Source: Climacium dendroides (taxonomy: Eukaryota; Streptophyta; Bryopsida; Hypnales; Climaciaceae). Taken from it: 64,000 bases of DNA. The notes under the pieces were generated by a model. It worked only from the letters and a program-made list of their open reading frames with translations, was not told the origin of the DNA and ran no database searches. Location of the stretch: assembly GCA_950106755.1 (NCBI GenBank), contig OX467083.1:40686555-40750554 (forward strand), given 5' to 3'. The position numbers and the translations under genes were made by a program. Shown here piece after piece: positions 36,721 through 47,815 of this stretch (its first letter is position 1; each line of letters opens with the position of its first letter).

Positions 36721-36879
36721 GGGATGCTCTTTACAATAACAGAAAGTGAACAATAGAGAGGATTATGGTACAGTATATGTAAAATTGTATCTTGATTTCG
36801 AGAAGAGTTCACCCAAATTGTGTGCAAAGAAAATATTCTGGGTAATAACATCTTTAGACCATGAATGAAAATGCTAACC

Positions 36880-37092
36880 TCACAACCACTATTTCCCAAA
36901 TCTTCTGCAAACCTCACATTCACGAACACCGCTTCCCAAATGTTACAAAACTTCACATCCACAAACATTATATGCCAAAGCTTCCACAAAGCTAACATTG
37001 CTTCCTGAAGCTTCTGTAAAGCTCACCAACACTGCTCCCCAAATACTCCTTCCCAAAGTGTGAGCCCACCCCCATGTTCCCTTAGTGAAATT
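36880..37092 (+). repeat. decayed second copy of the 10.9 kb minisatellite
   Basis: Units with CTCACATTCACGAACACCGC, 'cttcacatccacaaacatt' and 'cccaaagcttccacaaagct' match the array at 10921-11330, including the closing 'ccttcccaaag.ttgagcccgcccc'-like segment. Its continuation is found at 38800-38910, after the inserted element. Confidence 0.7.
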
Positions 37093-37243
37093 AGGGCCGC
37101 TTTACACTGTTGTGGAGAAGTGCACCTGTTGATCAAGAAGTCAGGGCCGCTTTACACTGCTGTGGAGAAGTGCACCTGTTGATTAAGAAGTCAAGGCCGC
37201 TTTACACTGTTGTGGAGAAGTGCACCTGTCGATCAAGAAGTCT
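37093..37243 (+). repeat. three 50-bp tandem units at the left element end
   Basis: Units start at 37093, 37143 and 37193, each with GGCCGCTTTACACTG…TGTGGAGAAGTGCACCTG…GATCAAGAAGTC and only a few substitutions. Each contains the element's terminal inverted repeat. Confidence 0.9.
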
Positions 37244-38549
37244 TGGCCAAGACATGGTTATTTGAGGCAACCGGTAGGATGTTTGCAGGTCAATTTCATG
37301 TATTGAAGTCAACCGGTGAACTTTACCAACAAGAGAGAGTTTTGGCTGACCACAATAGGAATAACCCCTAATGGTCCCAAAGGACATATTTTGTAAGTTT
37401 TGGGTTGCAATGAACTTTGAGAAGTTGAAACCTTTGCATCTAGTTCCCAACTTCATTAAAAATTGTCGGAAAAAATGCATTTGTTTGTGTGGTAAAATGA
37501 TCATATCAATCTAATATATATGTATTGAATTTTTGGGATTTATTTAAATACACATGGTTCAATTTTAATTTACCAAATTGCATTTGGATGGCTACAACTT
37601 TGGGGCTTGTTCCTCCTTCATCTAATGTCCAATGAAAAACAAATTTATGATTTTCAATTGCTAATACTACAAAAAAGTGCCTCCAACTGTGTTAACTATA
37701 TCTTAACATCTTTGGGTGTTTTGAGTTTACCCACCTTTTGCCTCTAGATGCTCATGGCCTTTTTGAACTTCTTAGAATTTGCTCTAAATTGAATACAAAG
37801 TCAACATTTTAGTGAGTTTCATCAATTTTTTTGGAATTCTAACCATATAAATTCAAAGTAGACATATAAGAGATCACATAGGAAAAAAAATACAACAATA
37901 TGACTTTGGATTGAAAGATTACAATGTTTGATTATGAAGGTGTTAAAATTGTGAAACTAATTTGAAGTCTTTGAATTCTCTTTATACATGTCAAATCTAA
38001 AATGGAGATCACCAAAAAAATATGGAGTATGAGGTTAAAAGAAATAACATCTATAACCACAATCAAAATCTACTAAGCTACAAAATTTTTAAATGAATTT
38101 TTAATGTGATTTTTTCTCCAAGATCTAATGTATTTGAGGCTCATTTTCAAGAGTTGTCAACACCTAGAAAACTAAGATTTCCTAGACACCCTTACACAAA
38201 ATCTTGAATAGAAAAATCATGAACATTCATTTAAAAAATTTCTGATTTCTGATGTTGGAACTAGACTTCAACATGAATTTTTCTTTAAAAACTCCTAAAA
38301 TCAATAACTTGGTAAACTGAGTTGCAAACTGAGCAGTTTTATTAGTTGGAACTCTATCAGCATGTTCAGCATCTCCTGATCAAACCATCCGCAGATCAAA
38401 ATCAACATTTAAACTCAAAATTTCCATGGTCTGAAATATAGTTGGGATTCAACTGAATCTGAAACAACTGTAGAACAATGCTGAGTGGAACAGTGATGTA
38501 GAAACTTGTCACAAATCAATAATATTTTTAATGAATTTGGAGTTCTTTA

Positions 38550-38599
38550 GAGGTCAAGTTTCTTGTCCGGGGTTGAGGCTGCCCAAGAAACTTGACCTC
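38550..38599. repeat. perfect hairpin
   Basis: GAGGTCAAGTTTCTTG pairs with CAAGAAACTTGACCTC across an 18-base loop. It lies inside the 1.7 kb element. The stem is short and it could be a structural relic. Confidence 0.8.
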
Positions 38600-38799
38600 C
38601 AATGAATTTCCCTTACAAAAAGTGTTGCCATGTAGGCAGCCATGTCATTTTTCATCCATGCTTCAAGTTTTCACTGAGCAAGTCTTGACTTTAGTATAAA
38701 CTCAGTCCAATGAAGAACGAAATTTGCTCCAATTGTATTGCTCTATTTCCTTACAATTCTTGAGTGGTGCACTTCTCCATTGTAGTGTAAAGCGGCCCT

Positions 38800-38910
38800 C
38801 AAACAATGGCGGCCACCTTGCACACTAGCAAAGTGCTCGAGTAACGAGCTTCAAAATGAGATCTTCATTGTAGGAAGAAGGTTGCAATGCATCAATGCCA
38901 TTTATAGAAT
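38800..38910 (+). repeat. right part of the split repeat copy
   Basis: Homologous to about 11343-11450, with shared GTGCTCGAGT and GCAATGCATCAATGCCAT. It shows where the 1.7 kb element entered. Confidence 0.65.
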
Positions 38911-40659
38911 ATTTTTTGCATGCAGGCACTTATGCGCTCAAAAAACAGCAAACCTGTCAAACACGTAGTCAAAATCTGGAAATCATGGTCAAAGGATTTG
39001 AAATTACCGTTGATGGAATTGTAGATTGCGGGCATAGTTTGGTCTTCGGAGGTGTAGTAAGTGGTAGAAGTAGAACCATAGGAACAAACAAATATAGGGT
39101 GCCAAAAAAACATTAGGACTAAAAATTCTAATTTGATCGATTTTACTGAAATGTATGTAAAATGTCATTGGGTGTATTGTAAATACTATAGGTTATAGAA
39201 TAATGGGATGCATTAGGAAAAATTAAACCTAGCATACCCCCTTTTTATTAATTTAGTGGGATGAAAGTCTTAATTATGAGTTTAGGGCATTTAATTCCAC
39301 ATTTACACTATATAGTCCTTTATTATAGATTCTTTGAGCTTTGATGGTCTAATTTACATATTAGTCTTAGTCTAAGAATTAAATGAGGGTCATCAACCTA
39401 TCTTATTTAGTCTATGTTGTATTTAACCTAAACTTTTATTAAGTACAATTGAATATGTGTTGTATTTACTAACAACTACAAATTGGTAAACTACCTTATT
39501 GAGCATATTAATTGGCCTCCAATTAATTTATAATAAGATTTAGGTTCATAACCACATCACATATTAATTAGTACAAATTCTTGATGTAGCTATTACATGT
39601 TTGGAGGGTCATGTGAGTTATATGCATTGGTTTCAGCATAATTTACCAAATTCTCACATCAAGTTGACCCCATGATGATATGCTCAACTTGCCTACGTGC
39701 TTGAACCACATACACTGTTTATACTTGCTACTTTACATGTTGATGTCCTCACAAAGGGTTTTTTATCTCACAAAGAATTCACAATACTTTTAGGTTGCAT
39801 GATCACAAAGCTTTGAAACTACACATTTTTAGTCTTTGTTTGTTGTTTCCACAAGCATTATTGCTTTCTAGAAAATAGTCTTGGAACAAAGCATTTTTGT
39901 CAAAGATGATTACCACTCACTTAGTCTACTTAAAACTATTAGGCTTTGCTTGTGTTTTTATGCTTCTTGATATATGGTTTGGACTTCTTGAAATATTTTC
40001 CAATAATTTTTTTTGAAAGTCAAATGGAATTGGCATCTAATCCAAATCGTTTTATATTTTTCAAAGCTTTATGGAATTAGATAAAAAATTCTAGACATTG
40101 AAGTCCCAAGGGATTGGTAATTTCCTGAATTGTAAGCACTTGCATTTGACATTAAATTTTATAATTTTGAGTAGTGCAAAAACAATTGAACTAATAGAGC
40201 ATATGATATATTCATGACAATTGGGAATTACAATTAATGTATACCCTCTTTTTAATGAGACAAACTAGAAAATTACATAATGATAGAGTGTAAAATAAGT
40301 AATAGAGGAAAAATAATACCCCCATTAATTACCTAGTGTTCACACCTATATTCTTATTTTATTCATGAACTGCATCCCCTAAGAGTCTGGTGTATTGTTT
40401 GCCCCTATATATTTGCATTGGGCTAGGGCTTTTGACGTGAGTAGGTTTTGTTGTAAGGAAGCAAACCCATGAGAATGTAGGGAATATCACATTAATTACC
40501 CATGCTTCATGGTTGTGGGTTGTGCAAGGATGGGTGGGTCAAACCTAGTAAACAACTATGGACAGGAATACAAAAACAAACAAAGACGAGGGAATGGCAA
40601 ATGACAATGCAAACAAATGGTATGAACAAACAATGGGACAATAGTGACAAACGGAGGAT
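38911..40659. other. AT-rich DNA with a possible copia relic
   Basis: No intact gene. At about 39720-39808 one frame reads LHVDVLTKGFLSHKEFTILL, resembling the end of Ty1/copia RNase H (…VDVLTK…). The upstream frame does not give the expected RNase H motifs, so this is weak. An open frame at 40502-40714 has no known family. Confidence 0.3.
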
Positions 40660-43600
40660 TAGGGTGACTATTTTAGAGTTTCTTAGAGATGCAAGAGGTG
40701 CAACAATCATCTAAATTGGGAGTGTGATTTATTAATGGATCTAACTCAATACAAGGACAAACTATTGTCCCATGTATATTCTTCAATTTATCCCCCAAAT
40801 ACTATGTTGTAGCCATAGCTGGTCTTCTAGATCTCTAAAGATGAATCCTTTAATGTCTATATGGAATGTTATAATTATTTAATTGTTAGTATAGTACCAA
40901 GGATACTCCAAAAACACATCTCCTACAAAAAAAAAATGGTGATCATGGAACAAAGCATCTTTAAAATTATAATACTTGTATGAGGTGTATTTTGAATGTA
41001 GAAAACAAGAATTTTGTGCTATTCTAATTGAACAACAGGTAATATGAGAGTATTGAACATGAATCAATTCAATAATAAATGTGTGCATATTATCTCTGAA
41101 AGAATCATGAGCTCAAATTTTTAATAACAAATGAACGGAAATACATTCCAAGCATATAGAAATATAATTTTTTATTCATGATTTTTTTTGAAGAATTGTA
41201 TATTAGTTCATAACCCCTAAACGACTTTTTTCTACTAAAAAACACTCAATTTAAAAAATTCATATGTTATAACAAACTTCTATTTAACAATTTTTTAAAG
41301 AATAAATATTAAATTTTTTTGAATTTTTTTCTTAGACTCTCAACACAATTCTCCACTTTAAAGATTTAAAGCTCAAAAATCCATAGTGCAAAAAATTTAA
41401 GTTAAGAAGGTTCAGAGTCAAATAATCTAATCCCGCAATGTACTAAAAAACTTGTTTTTTTCACTTTAAACACATATATCTTGTAATCATTATGGTCAAA
41501 ATTTCTGAAATTTTTTCTACACATTTTCAGACTAGTTATGTGTAAGATCATATGGTTAGATGTTTTAAAAAAAATTCAATTTTTTTTACTCTTTGCCTAT
41601 TTTGAGCTTATTTGGTATAAGTTTTCTTCCCCAAGAATCAATATTCCCACAAAGCCAATCAATTTTTTTATATTTAAAAAATTCAAAAAATCAAGACAAA
41701 ATTGAGACCATAGATACCTACCCGAAATTCCATTTGTCCACTGAATAGACTATTGTCCTTTAGGGAATAAATGTAAAATGAGATTGACCTATTCAACAAG
41801 GCTACGAGTTCCTTAGAATTCTTGGTTTGTGGGAATTTGGCCACAACAACAGTTTGACATGGCAAAGGCAATTGCCATGTCTCATAATAATAAATTATTT
41901 TTTAAAATTTTGAATTAAAAAAAAAATTCTATAAATTCTTCTTCTTCTTTATTCTTTCTAGTAGTGGCTAGTTCATAGCATGGTGGATAGGCTTGAAATA
42001 ACCCTCCAATGCCCCTCCAAAACATCTAATGCATTTGTATGATATAGATTGTAAAGACTTTACTTTGCAAATATTCTATTATTCAATAGTTATTGGTAGG
42101 TATGGCCTCAACAAAATAACCTTTTTAGTTCAAAAAAAGACATTTCAAGAACAACTTGAACAAAAAAATGAAATAAAAATCTTCAAAAATCACTATGATT
42201 AGAATTTAATCTTTTGAAATTATAAAAAAAAAATCTTTAAAAAAAATCATAAATATTCAATTTACAATCATTTATAGAAGGAATTTTCAATTTTGGGTTT
42301 CAAAATTTGTTGAAATATTTTGGTTTATATATTTCATGATTTAACTATATAGATGTGATCTATAAACCATATTTTTCAATTATTGTTTGATAGACATCAT
42401 TAAAATATTGTTCTAAATTGCATTTTATGATAAATCTTCACAATTTTGGAAATGTGGATGCCCCCTTAAACCTTTAGGGGTTAAACTCAAAGTCACATAT
42501 GATACACATACTCCAAGCTACCCTACAAAATTTTTAGTGATTTTTGGAGTTCATGACCATTTATGACCATCTTTGGAGTTCATGACCACAATGTAATAGC
42601 ATCATGAATATAATATTTGAAAAATATGGAAAAACAACAACCTGATTGATTGTAATATCATTTGGCTTTGCAATATTACATTGTATTGAAAGTTGAATTT
42701 TTTCAAATGTCTTACACGTGTCTCTTTTGTGATCATTTTTTGAGACAAAACTCAATATTGTTCATTCTATCAATACAAATTTTGTAGAATAAACTCTACG
42801 TAGGTTTTGTTTTGACTCATTTGGGCTAATTGGGTCAAAAATTCATGTATAATCAAAACAATGTAATTTCAATTGCTATCACATTAATATGGTTTTTTTT
42901 TAATATGTGAAGCTAATAAATGAATTCTTCAAAAATCCAAAATGGGTGAAGAAACCATCCTACCCACAATGGATCGAGCAACATAACTTTGTTAACCAAG
43001 CATAGGAGTTCCTTTTGCTTACATAGAAGGGGGAACATTGATAGATCCAAATTTGATGTACAAATTGATGTGGAATGAGGGGATCGGCTAGGATATGGGT
43101 CAGCACTAATAACCTTCTCCCCCAAGCGCCAATTAGATGCTCTATAGTGGAGCCATGGAGCCACCCATAGCTGACTGAATAAGCAACTACAAACATGATG
43201 TGGATTACATGAAGGTGAAGGAAATATTTCTATAGGTGGAGGGATAGAAATGAGGAAGATTGATGAAAGTTTTGTAATTTTATCAATTGAAGTGAATTCA
43301 CTGTGAATTTTGGAAGGTACAAGTTGCATCAAACCCATGTCCAATGTGTAGACTATTCCAAAACCACTCATTTAAAAGACTACATCTTGTTCACTTTGAC
43401 ACTGTAAACCAAAGCAAATGTGTCAAGAGCATAATGGAGGAATTGATGGTAGGAAATCAATAATCATGTTTAAAAATTAGTCCCAACCTTTGTTGCATTT
43501 TTGCTACCCTACTGAATGCAGATGGGGTGCTGGTTGGTGATGGGTGGCTCTACCTTAGATTATAACCTAAATTGATGGGTGGCTCTACCTTAGATTATAA

Positions 43601-43990
43601 CCCTAAATAGGGAATGATACTTTGACCTACGAGGTGGAGATCACATGGTGAAAAATGTTATGAATAGATTCATCATCATTCATACTAGTAGGCATATTGC
43701 TAAAAGCATCCCTTTCCAACTACATCCCCTATCTGAATTTATCCAAGATTTTTAGTCTCACATTAGGCAAAGGGTGCAATTGACAAAAGAAACACTTTTA
43801 AGCATTCATACTATTTATTGGCTGTCCCAATTTGGGACAAAATTTAGCGAGTTTCTTGCTTGCTTATTGTACTGGCTCCCCAAATCACGTTACAAAAAAT
43901 TAGATAAAAATGGATGGAATCACTAAAAACATCTCAAAGTAATACAATGTTTGTCTAAACTTGGATGAAATTTCCTCATTATAGTCCTTG
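40660..43990. repeat. large dispersed repeat Y, copy 2
   Basis: Same block order as 13390-15005, but about twice as long: about 1.46 kb (41040-42500) and about 0.7 kb (42950-43660) have no counterpart in copy 1. Either copy 1 lost them or copy 2 gained them. A 35-bp tandem duplication (GATGGGTGGCTCTACC…) lies at 43539-43608. No protein is readable. Confidence 0.6.
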
Positions 43991-44081
43991 TGATGATGAA
44001 AGTGAGAAATTGGTGCACAAGTTGGGTGATTTGCCACAGTACTAACCGCTCCTCTCCTTCAAATTGCCCTTATCATTAGCT

Positions 44082-44513
44082 GGAGAATGGAGATGAGGTG
44101 ATTCTTAAATGGACAAGTTTAGCAATTGAATGAATTAAGGAAAAATTATTTTTTATTGCAAAAGCTAAGGCGGACCATGAAAAAGGCGGACCAACCCTTA
44201 AATGGTCGCTTTTAAATGGTCGCTTTTAAATTTCCAAAGATTTGGGGCATAGACACCTATTTGTGACCATGAAAAAGGCGGACCAACCCTTAAATGGTCG
44301 CTTTTAAATGGTCGCTTTTAAATTTCCAAAGATTTGGGGCATAGACACCTATTTGTGACCGTAGGTCTCCCAAAATCTGTCCACTTGCAACTTGTAATGA
44401 GATGTGCAGAAATCAAAAACAGTGATTGGCTCTTGCAATAGAAAAACAATTTTTCCTCACTGCATTCAATTGTTAAAGTGGTTCATTCAAGGATCACCTC
44501 ATCTCCATTCTCC
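44082..44513. mobile_element. foldback element with internal tandem duplication
   Basis: Terminal inverted repeats of about 80 bp: left GGAGAATGGAGATGAGGTGA…AATTGAATG…GGAAAAATT…TATTGCAA, mirrored at 44425-44513. The centre holds a perfect 92-bp tandem duplication (44173-44264 and 44265-44356). Inside each unit a 14-bp piece (AATGGTCGCTTTTA) is doubled. No coding capacity. Confidence 0.8.
44173..44356 (+). repeat. perfect 92-bp tandem duplication
   Basis: Two units with no visible difference, each starting GACCATGAAAAAGGCGGACC. Such identity in a decayed region implies a recent event, or an assembly duplication. Confidence 0.9.
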
Positions 44514-44545
44514 CCCTAAAAAAAGGGTCCATCTGGGTCGATTTT

Positions 44546-45636
44546 ACAGCTCATTACCTTAGAACCAGGGCTCAAAGTGCCCTGAACTCTGAAATTGGCC
44601 TTATGCTAGAGATCTGAGGTTTCAATGAGGCTACTGAAATTCCCCATTTCTCCGGAATTCGTCATGGCAACGAATATGAGGTTCACTTAGCATGTGGAAT
44701 TTTGGATGGATTGCACTGAATTCACAGATTTAAGAACTACCGACGAGAATTCAGAGTGTAAATGGCATGAAGGAAGGAGCACTAATTTGAAACAGGCCTG
44801 GAAATCTCCATTCCTGAGAGTGCAATGTATAAAGCTTGTTGAATTGGTAGGCTCTTCAGATCTCACGCAACAAGCCTACATTGCTTCGATTGGGAAAGGA
44901 TGTACCTTACATACAGATCTATTCAAATATTATATTTCGGCCGCCTTCGCTTGCCTATATATGAGAGCAAGCTAGAGCAACAATATGACGTTCAATACTG
45001 ATGTGCATATTTATTATCAAGGAAAATCTACCCAATGGCTTTCTCCACGGCATAACATAACCTGACTGGCTGACTTTCGCTCCACCAAACATTCTCACAA
45101 CTTAATCATAGCTTGAATCTAGCTTTGCAGAGCAATTCAATTGTCCAAGTGTCGCCCAAAAATTTACAAATCACCACTTGTGAGAACTGCCTTTTGCAGC
45201 TTACTGACGTGTAGATGTTTGTGCTTTAATTAAACCCAGCAGTCAAGAATCCAAAAACGCAAATGACACAAAAATTCACGTAGTGCACCATAAGTCGACC
45301 GTCTCTGTATACACTGGACTCCAAGACAAGCATTGCTAATCTGCCGGAACTACGTACTAAAAGGGACCAGATCGAGGCTTATGCAACAGGATCATAACAA
45401 GCCGCACTAACCAAGCTTCCTGGAATTAGTACAAAATTCCCAAAGTGCTGCATCTAGCAGCTCCAGCTAAGCGGATTACCCTGTTTGTCTTCACGCTCGA
45501 TGGTGCTCAAGAACACTTGGTTCCACCCCGCCTCGCCCAAACCTTCCGAATTGTTTGGTATCAGACTTTCCTTTGGGCATTGCCATTTCTATCAACTAGA
45601 ATGGGTGACGACTGTGAGATTTCGGGCTATGCCCAG
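44546..45636. other. 3' flank of B3 gene A, duplicated at about 47975-49228
   Basis: Nearly identical to the flank of gene B over most of its length, showing a recent segmental duplication of gene plus flank. The open frame at 44694-44975 recurs at 48124-48357, but the visible differences change amino acids and I recognise no protein, so I do not call a gene. Confidence 0.7.
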
Positions 45637-46314
45637 TTACACTGCACTTCGTTCTCGGACGACGAAGAAGGAGTCGGCGGAAAGAGTGAAGAGAAGCTGT
45701 TGCCCAGCGTGAAGATGATTTTCTGTGGCGAAAGCCCGCCACTCAGCTCCCAAGTAGTGTCGAATGTCTTTCCCAAAGCTGGTGCGGCAAGCCATTGTTC
45801 GCACAGGTGACTGTTCATGTATCCCTTGCAGCTTGACCACGGTGCGAATTTGGTTGCCATACTTTCGGCAAAAGTCTCCAGGAAACTCCTGCACCACAAA
45901 CATGAGACTCTTCAGATCGATTCCATTTTTGCTTACACGCACATCCTAGCTCTGAATATCTCTGAGAAGCCCTGTGAAGGTTGCATACGTAGAGCTCTTA
46001 CCAAAAACCCTCGTCCATCCCCTCTGACATTGGTCGCTGTTAGTGTCTTCTGGAAGCTCGGAAGGTGATGCGAACTGTCTTCCTTGCAAGATGGAGGAGT
46101 TGGAGCGATGACAGAATCGTAGACTGCGCTTGACTTTTTGTTTGAGCCCTTAATCCTTTCGTCGCTTCTCTCCTCATCTGCACTCAATCGTGCATCTCTG
46201 CATTGGCGATATGGCTGCTTTGCTTTCTCGCGTGCATGAGCAGAGGCACAAGTCGACCTTCTTCGCTTAGGAGTAGGATTTTTATTACGCCCCCCTGTGC
46301 TGCGAAATACGTAG
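45637..46314 (-). CDS. B3 gene A: REM-like double-B3 protein, partial (assembly gap)
   Basis: Exon 3 (45888-45637, 83 codons and stop) encodes most of the second B3 domain: EFPGDFCRKYG, a central VKLQGIHEQSPVRTM, and a closing GQQLLFTLSADSFFVV. Exon 2 runs from 46002 up to the N-gap and contains the linker with a basic PKRRRST nuclear-localisation-like stretch and the start of the second B3 (HHLPSFQKTL). Donor and acceptor follow GT/AG. The first B3 domain, exon 1 and the promoter are missing at the gap. The visible part has no lesion. It would be a nuclear DNA-binding protein. Closest sibling: gene B. Confidence 0.8.
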
Positions 46315-46514
46315 NNNNNNNNNNNNNNNNNNNNNNNNNNNNNNNNNNNNNNNNNNNNNNNNNNNNNNNNNNNNNNNNNNNNNNNNNNNNNNNNNNNNNN
46401 NNNNNNNNNNNNNNNNNNNNNNNNNNNNNNNNNNNNNNNNNNNNNNNNNNNNNNNNNNNNNNNNNNNNNNNNNNNNNNNNNNNNNNNNNNNNNNNNNNNN
46501 NNNNNNNNNNNNNN
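46315..46514. other. assembly gap of exactly 200 N
   Basis: Comparison with genes B and C shows that about 1.5-1.8 kb (half of exon 2, intron 1, exon 1 and upstream DNA) should lie between the two edges of the gap. So 200 is a placeholder length, unless a real deletion is present. Confidence 0.9.
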
Positions 46515-47342
46515 TTATCTATCCAGGAATAAGAAGTGACCATGTACAGTACAGTACCGCGAGAAATTTGTTTTGGGATATCCCTGACGACTTGCAAATG
46601 CTGCTTCATGGGTTCAACCATAGATTAGTTGCATAACGAGTAAAGTCTCAGGATGCCACGAGCTGCAACGTTCAATTCCGTAATAAACCCTAAACTAAAG
46701 CAAGAACCAACTGAAGGCCAGAACCCAATCATTCGAACAAGGTTTACACTCCAACTAACATACGGTTGCCAATGACAGACGTTAAGATTATAGCTTCCTT
46801 CTCTCATGCAATTTCCTCAGCTGTGAATCTGTAGCTGCGATGCCTATTAGATCACTGGCAAACCTGGATTAAAGGCAGAGGATGGCACACATGAAAGAAA
46901 TAAGCACACAATTCCTAGACTTGGCAGACTGTCATTTGAACTGTCTCAGACAGGTTCAGAATCTGAGACAATGAGGCCCAATGGCTCAAGTCTCTACAAG
47001 TGCAATCGCTGTTAATCTCTCAAAATGAACATTAAAATCTCTCAAGCTTCTTGGGATAACATGAAATTCTCAGTGCACTCTGGATTTAGGAGCTCCCGCT
47101 ACGCCTCTGGTCGATTTCGTATCCTCCATACACATGATGGTGCTCAGGGACGCATGATCCCACCCACCCGAGTCCAAACTTTCGAATTACATGATATATT
47201 TTAGACGTTCTTTTGGGCGCGTTAGCATTTCTTTCAACAAGAGGATGATTTCTGTGTGATCTTGGGCTATGCCCAGCTACATGCGCTTAGATCTCGGACG
47301 GCGAAGAACGAGTCTTCCATTTTATCTCGCTTGCACTGAATG
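46515..47342 (-). pseudogene. intergenic unit and 3' tail of a lost B3 gene
   Basis: 46515-47314 matches 51383-52225 (upstream of B and 3' end of C) and 54645-55510. At its right end (about 47270-47314) the match includes the last roughly 15 codons of a C/D-type exon 3 (reverse-strand DSFF.VRD region), then stops abruptly before repeat Z. This is the truncated remains of another array member between A and B. Confidence 0.65.
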
Positions 47343-47815
47343 CATGCAATGCTCTTCAATGAGTCTAATGATATTAAATTTGGAACCCTTTTGAATTACG
47401 GTTTCGCAATGTCATCAATGAAATGTGTCAAGCGTTTTCAACATAATAGCAAACACTTTTTCTACGATGGAGGGAGTGTACCACATTTAGATTTTGCCCA
47501 AAACTGAGAGACATTGAGGTGTTCAGGGTTAACTAGGATGGTAACTAGACTAGACATGGCCATCGAATGCGGATTGATAAAGATTTGGATATTGTACTAT
47601 GGTATGTATTTACAACTTTCAATACATGTGCAATTCATGAAATGATAATATCATCTAGGCTCATCTAGATATGTAACTATTGGAAACAAAGTTGATGGAT
47701 GTAACTGACATTTTCCATTTTTCCATTTGTGATCATGTTTACTACACTGGGACACCAATGCGTGGTGTTGGTAGCATAGCGTTTAACACGAGCATCGCAT
47801 GTCCCATGTCTATAT
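47343..47815 (+). repeat. dispersed repeat Z, copy 1 (uninterrupted)
   Basis: Matches 57751-58140 plus 58605-58686. It begins with CATGCAATGCTCTTCAATGA. This copy provides the empty site for the MITE at 58141-58604 (GATCATGTTTAC where copy 2 carries the insertion). Confidence 0.75.

Larger units (their letters stand above)
37093..38799. mobile_element. 1.7 kb non-autonomous TIR element with triplicated left end
   Basis: The left terminus AGGGCCGCTTTACACTGTTG… is mirrored at the right end (38766-38799, …GTGTAAAGCGGCCCT) for about 34 bp, reaching GTGGAGAAGTGCACC. The left terminal unit of 50 bp is present three times in tandem (37093-37243). The interior is AT-rich without a protein. The element splits the repeat whose intact form is at 10921-11487. 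The flanks TGAAATTA and TCAAACAA may be a diverged 8-bp duplication (hAT-like), which is not certain. Confidence 0.75.

Noticed and set aside
39600..39830. Ty1/copia pol relic
   Set aside because: One short stretch resembles the end of copia RNase H, but the upstream frame gives no RNase H or RT motif. Kept only as a remark in the region entry.
46184..46621. Open frames on both strands running through the N-gap
   Set aside because: They are open only because unknown bases were translated as X. They join unrelated edges and are not evidence of a gene.
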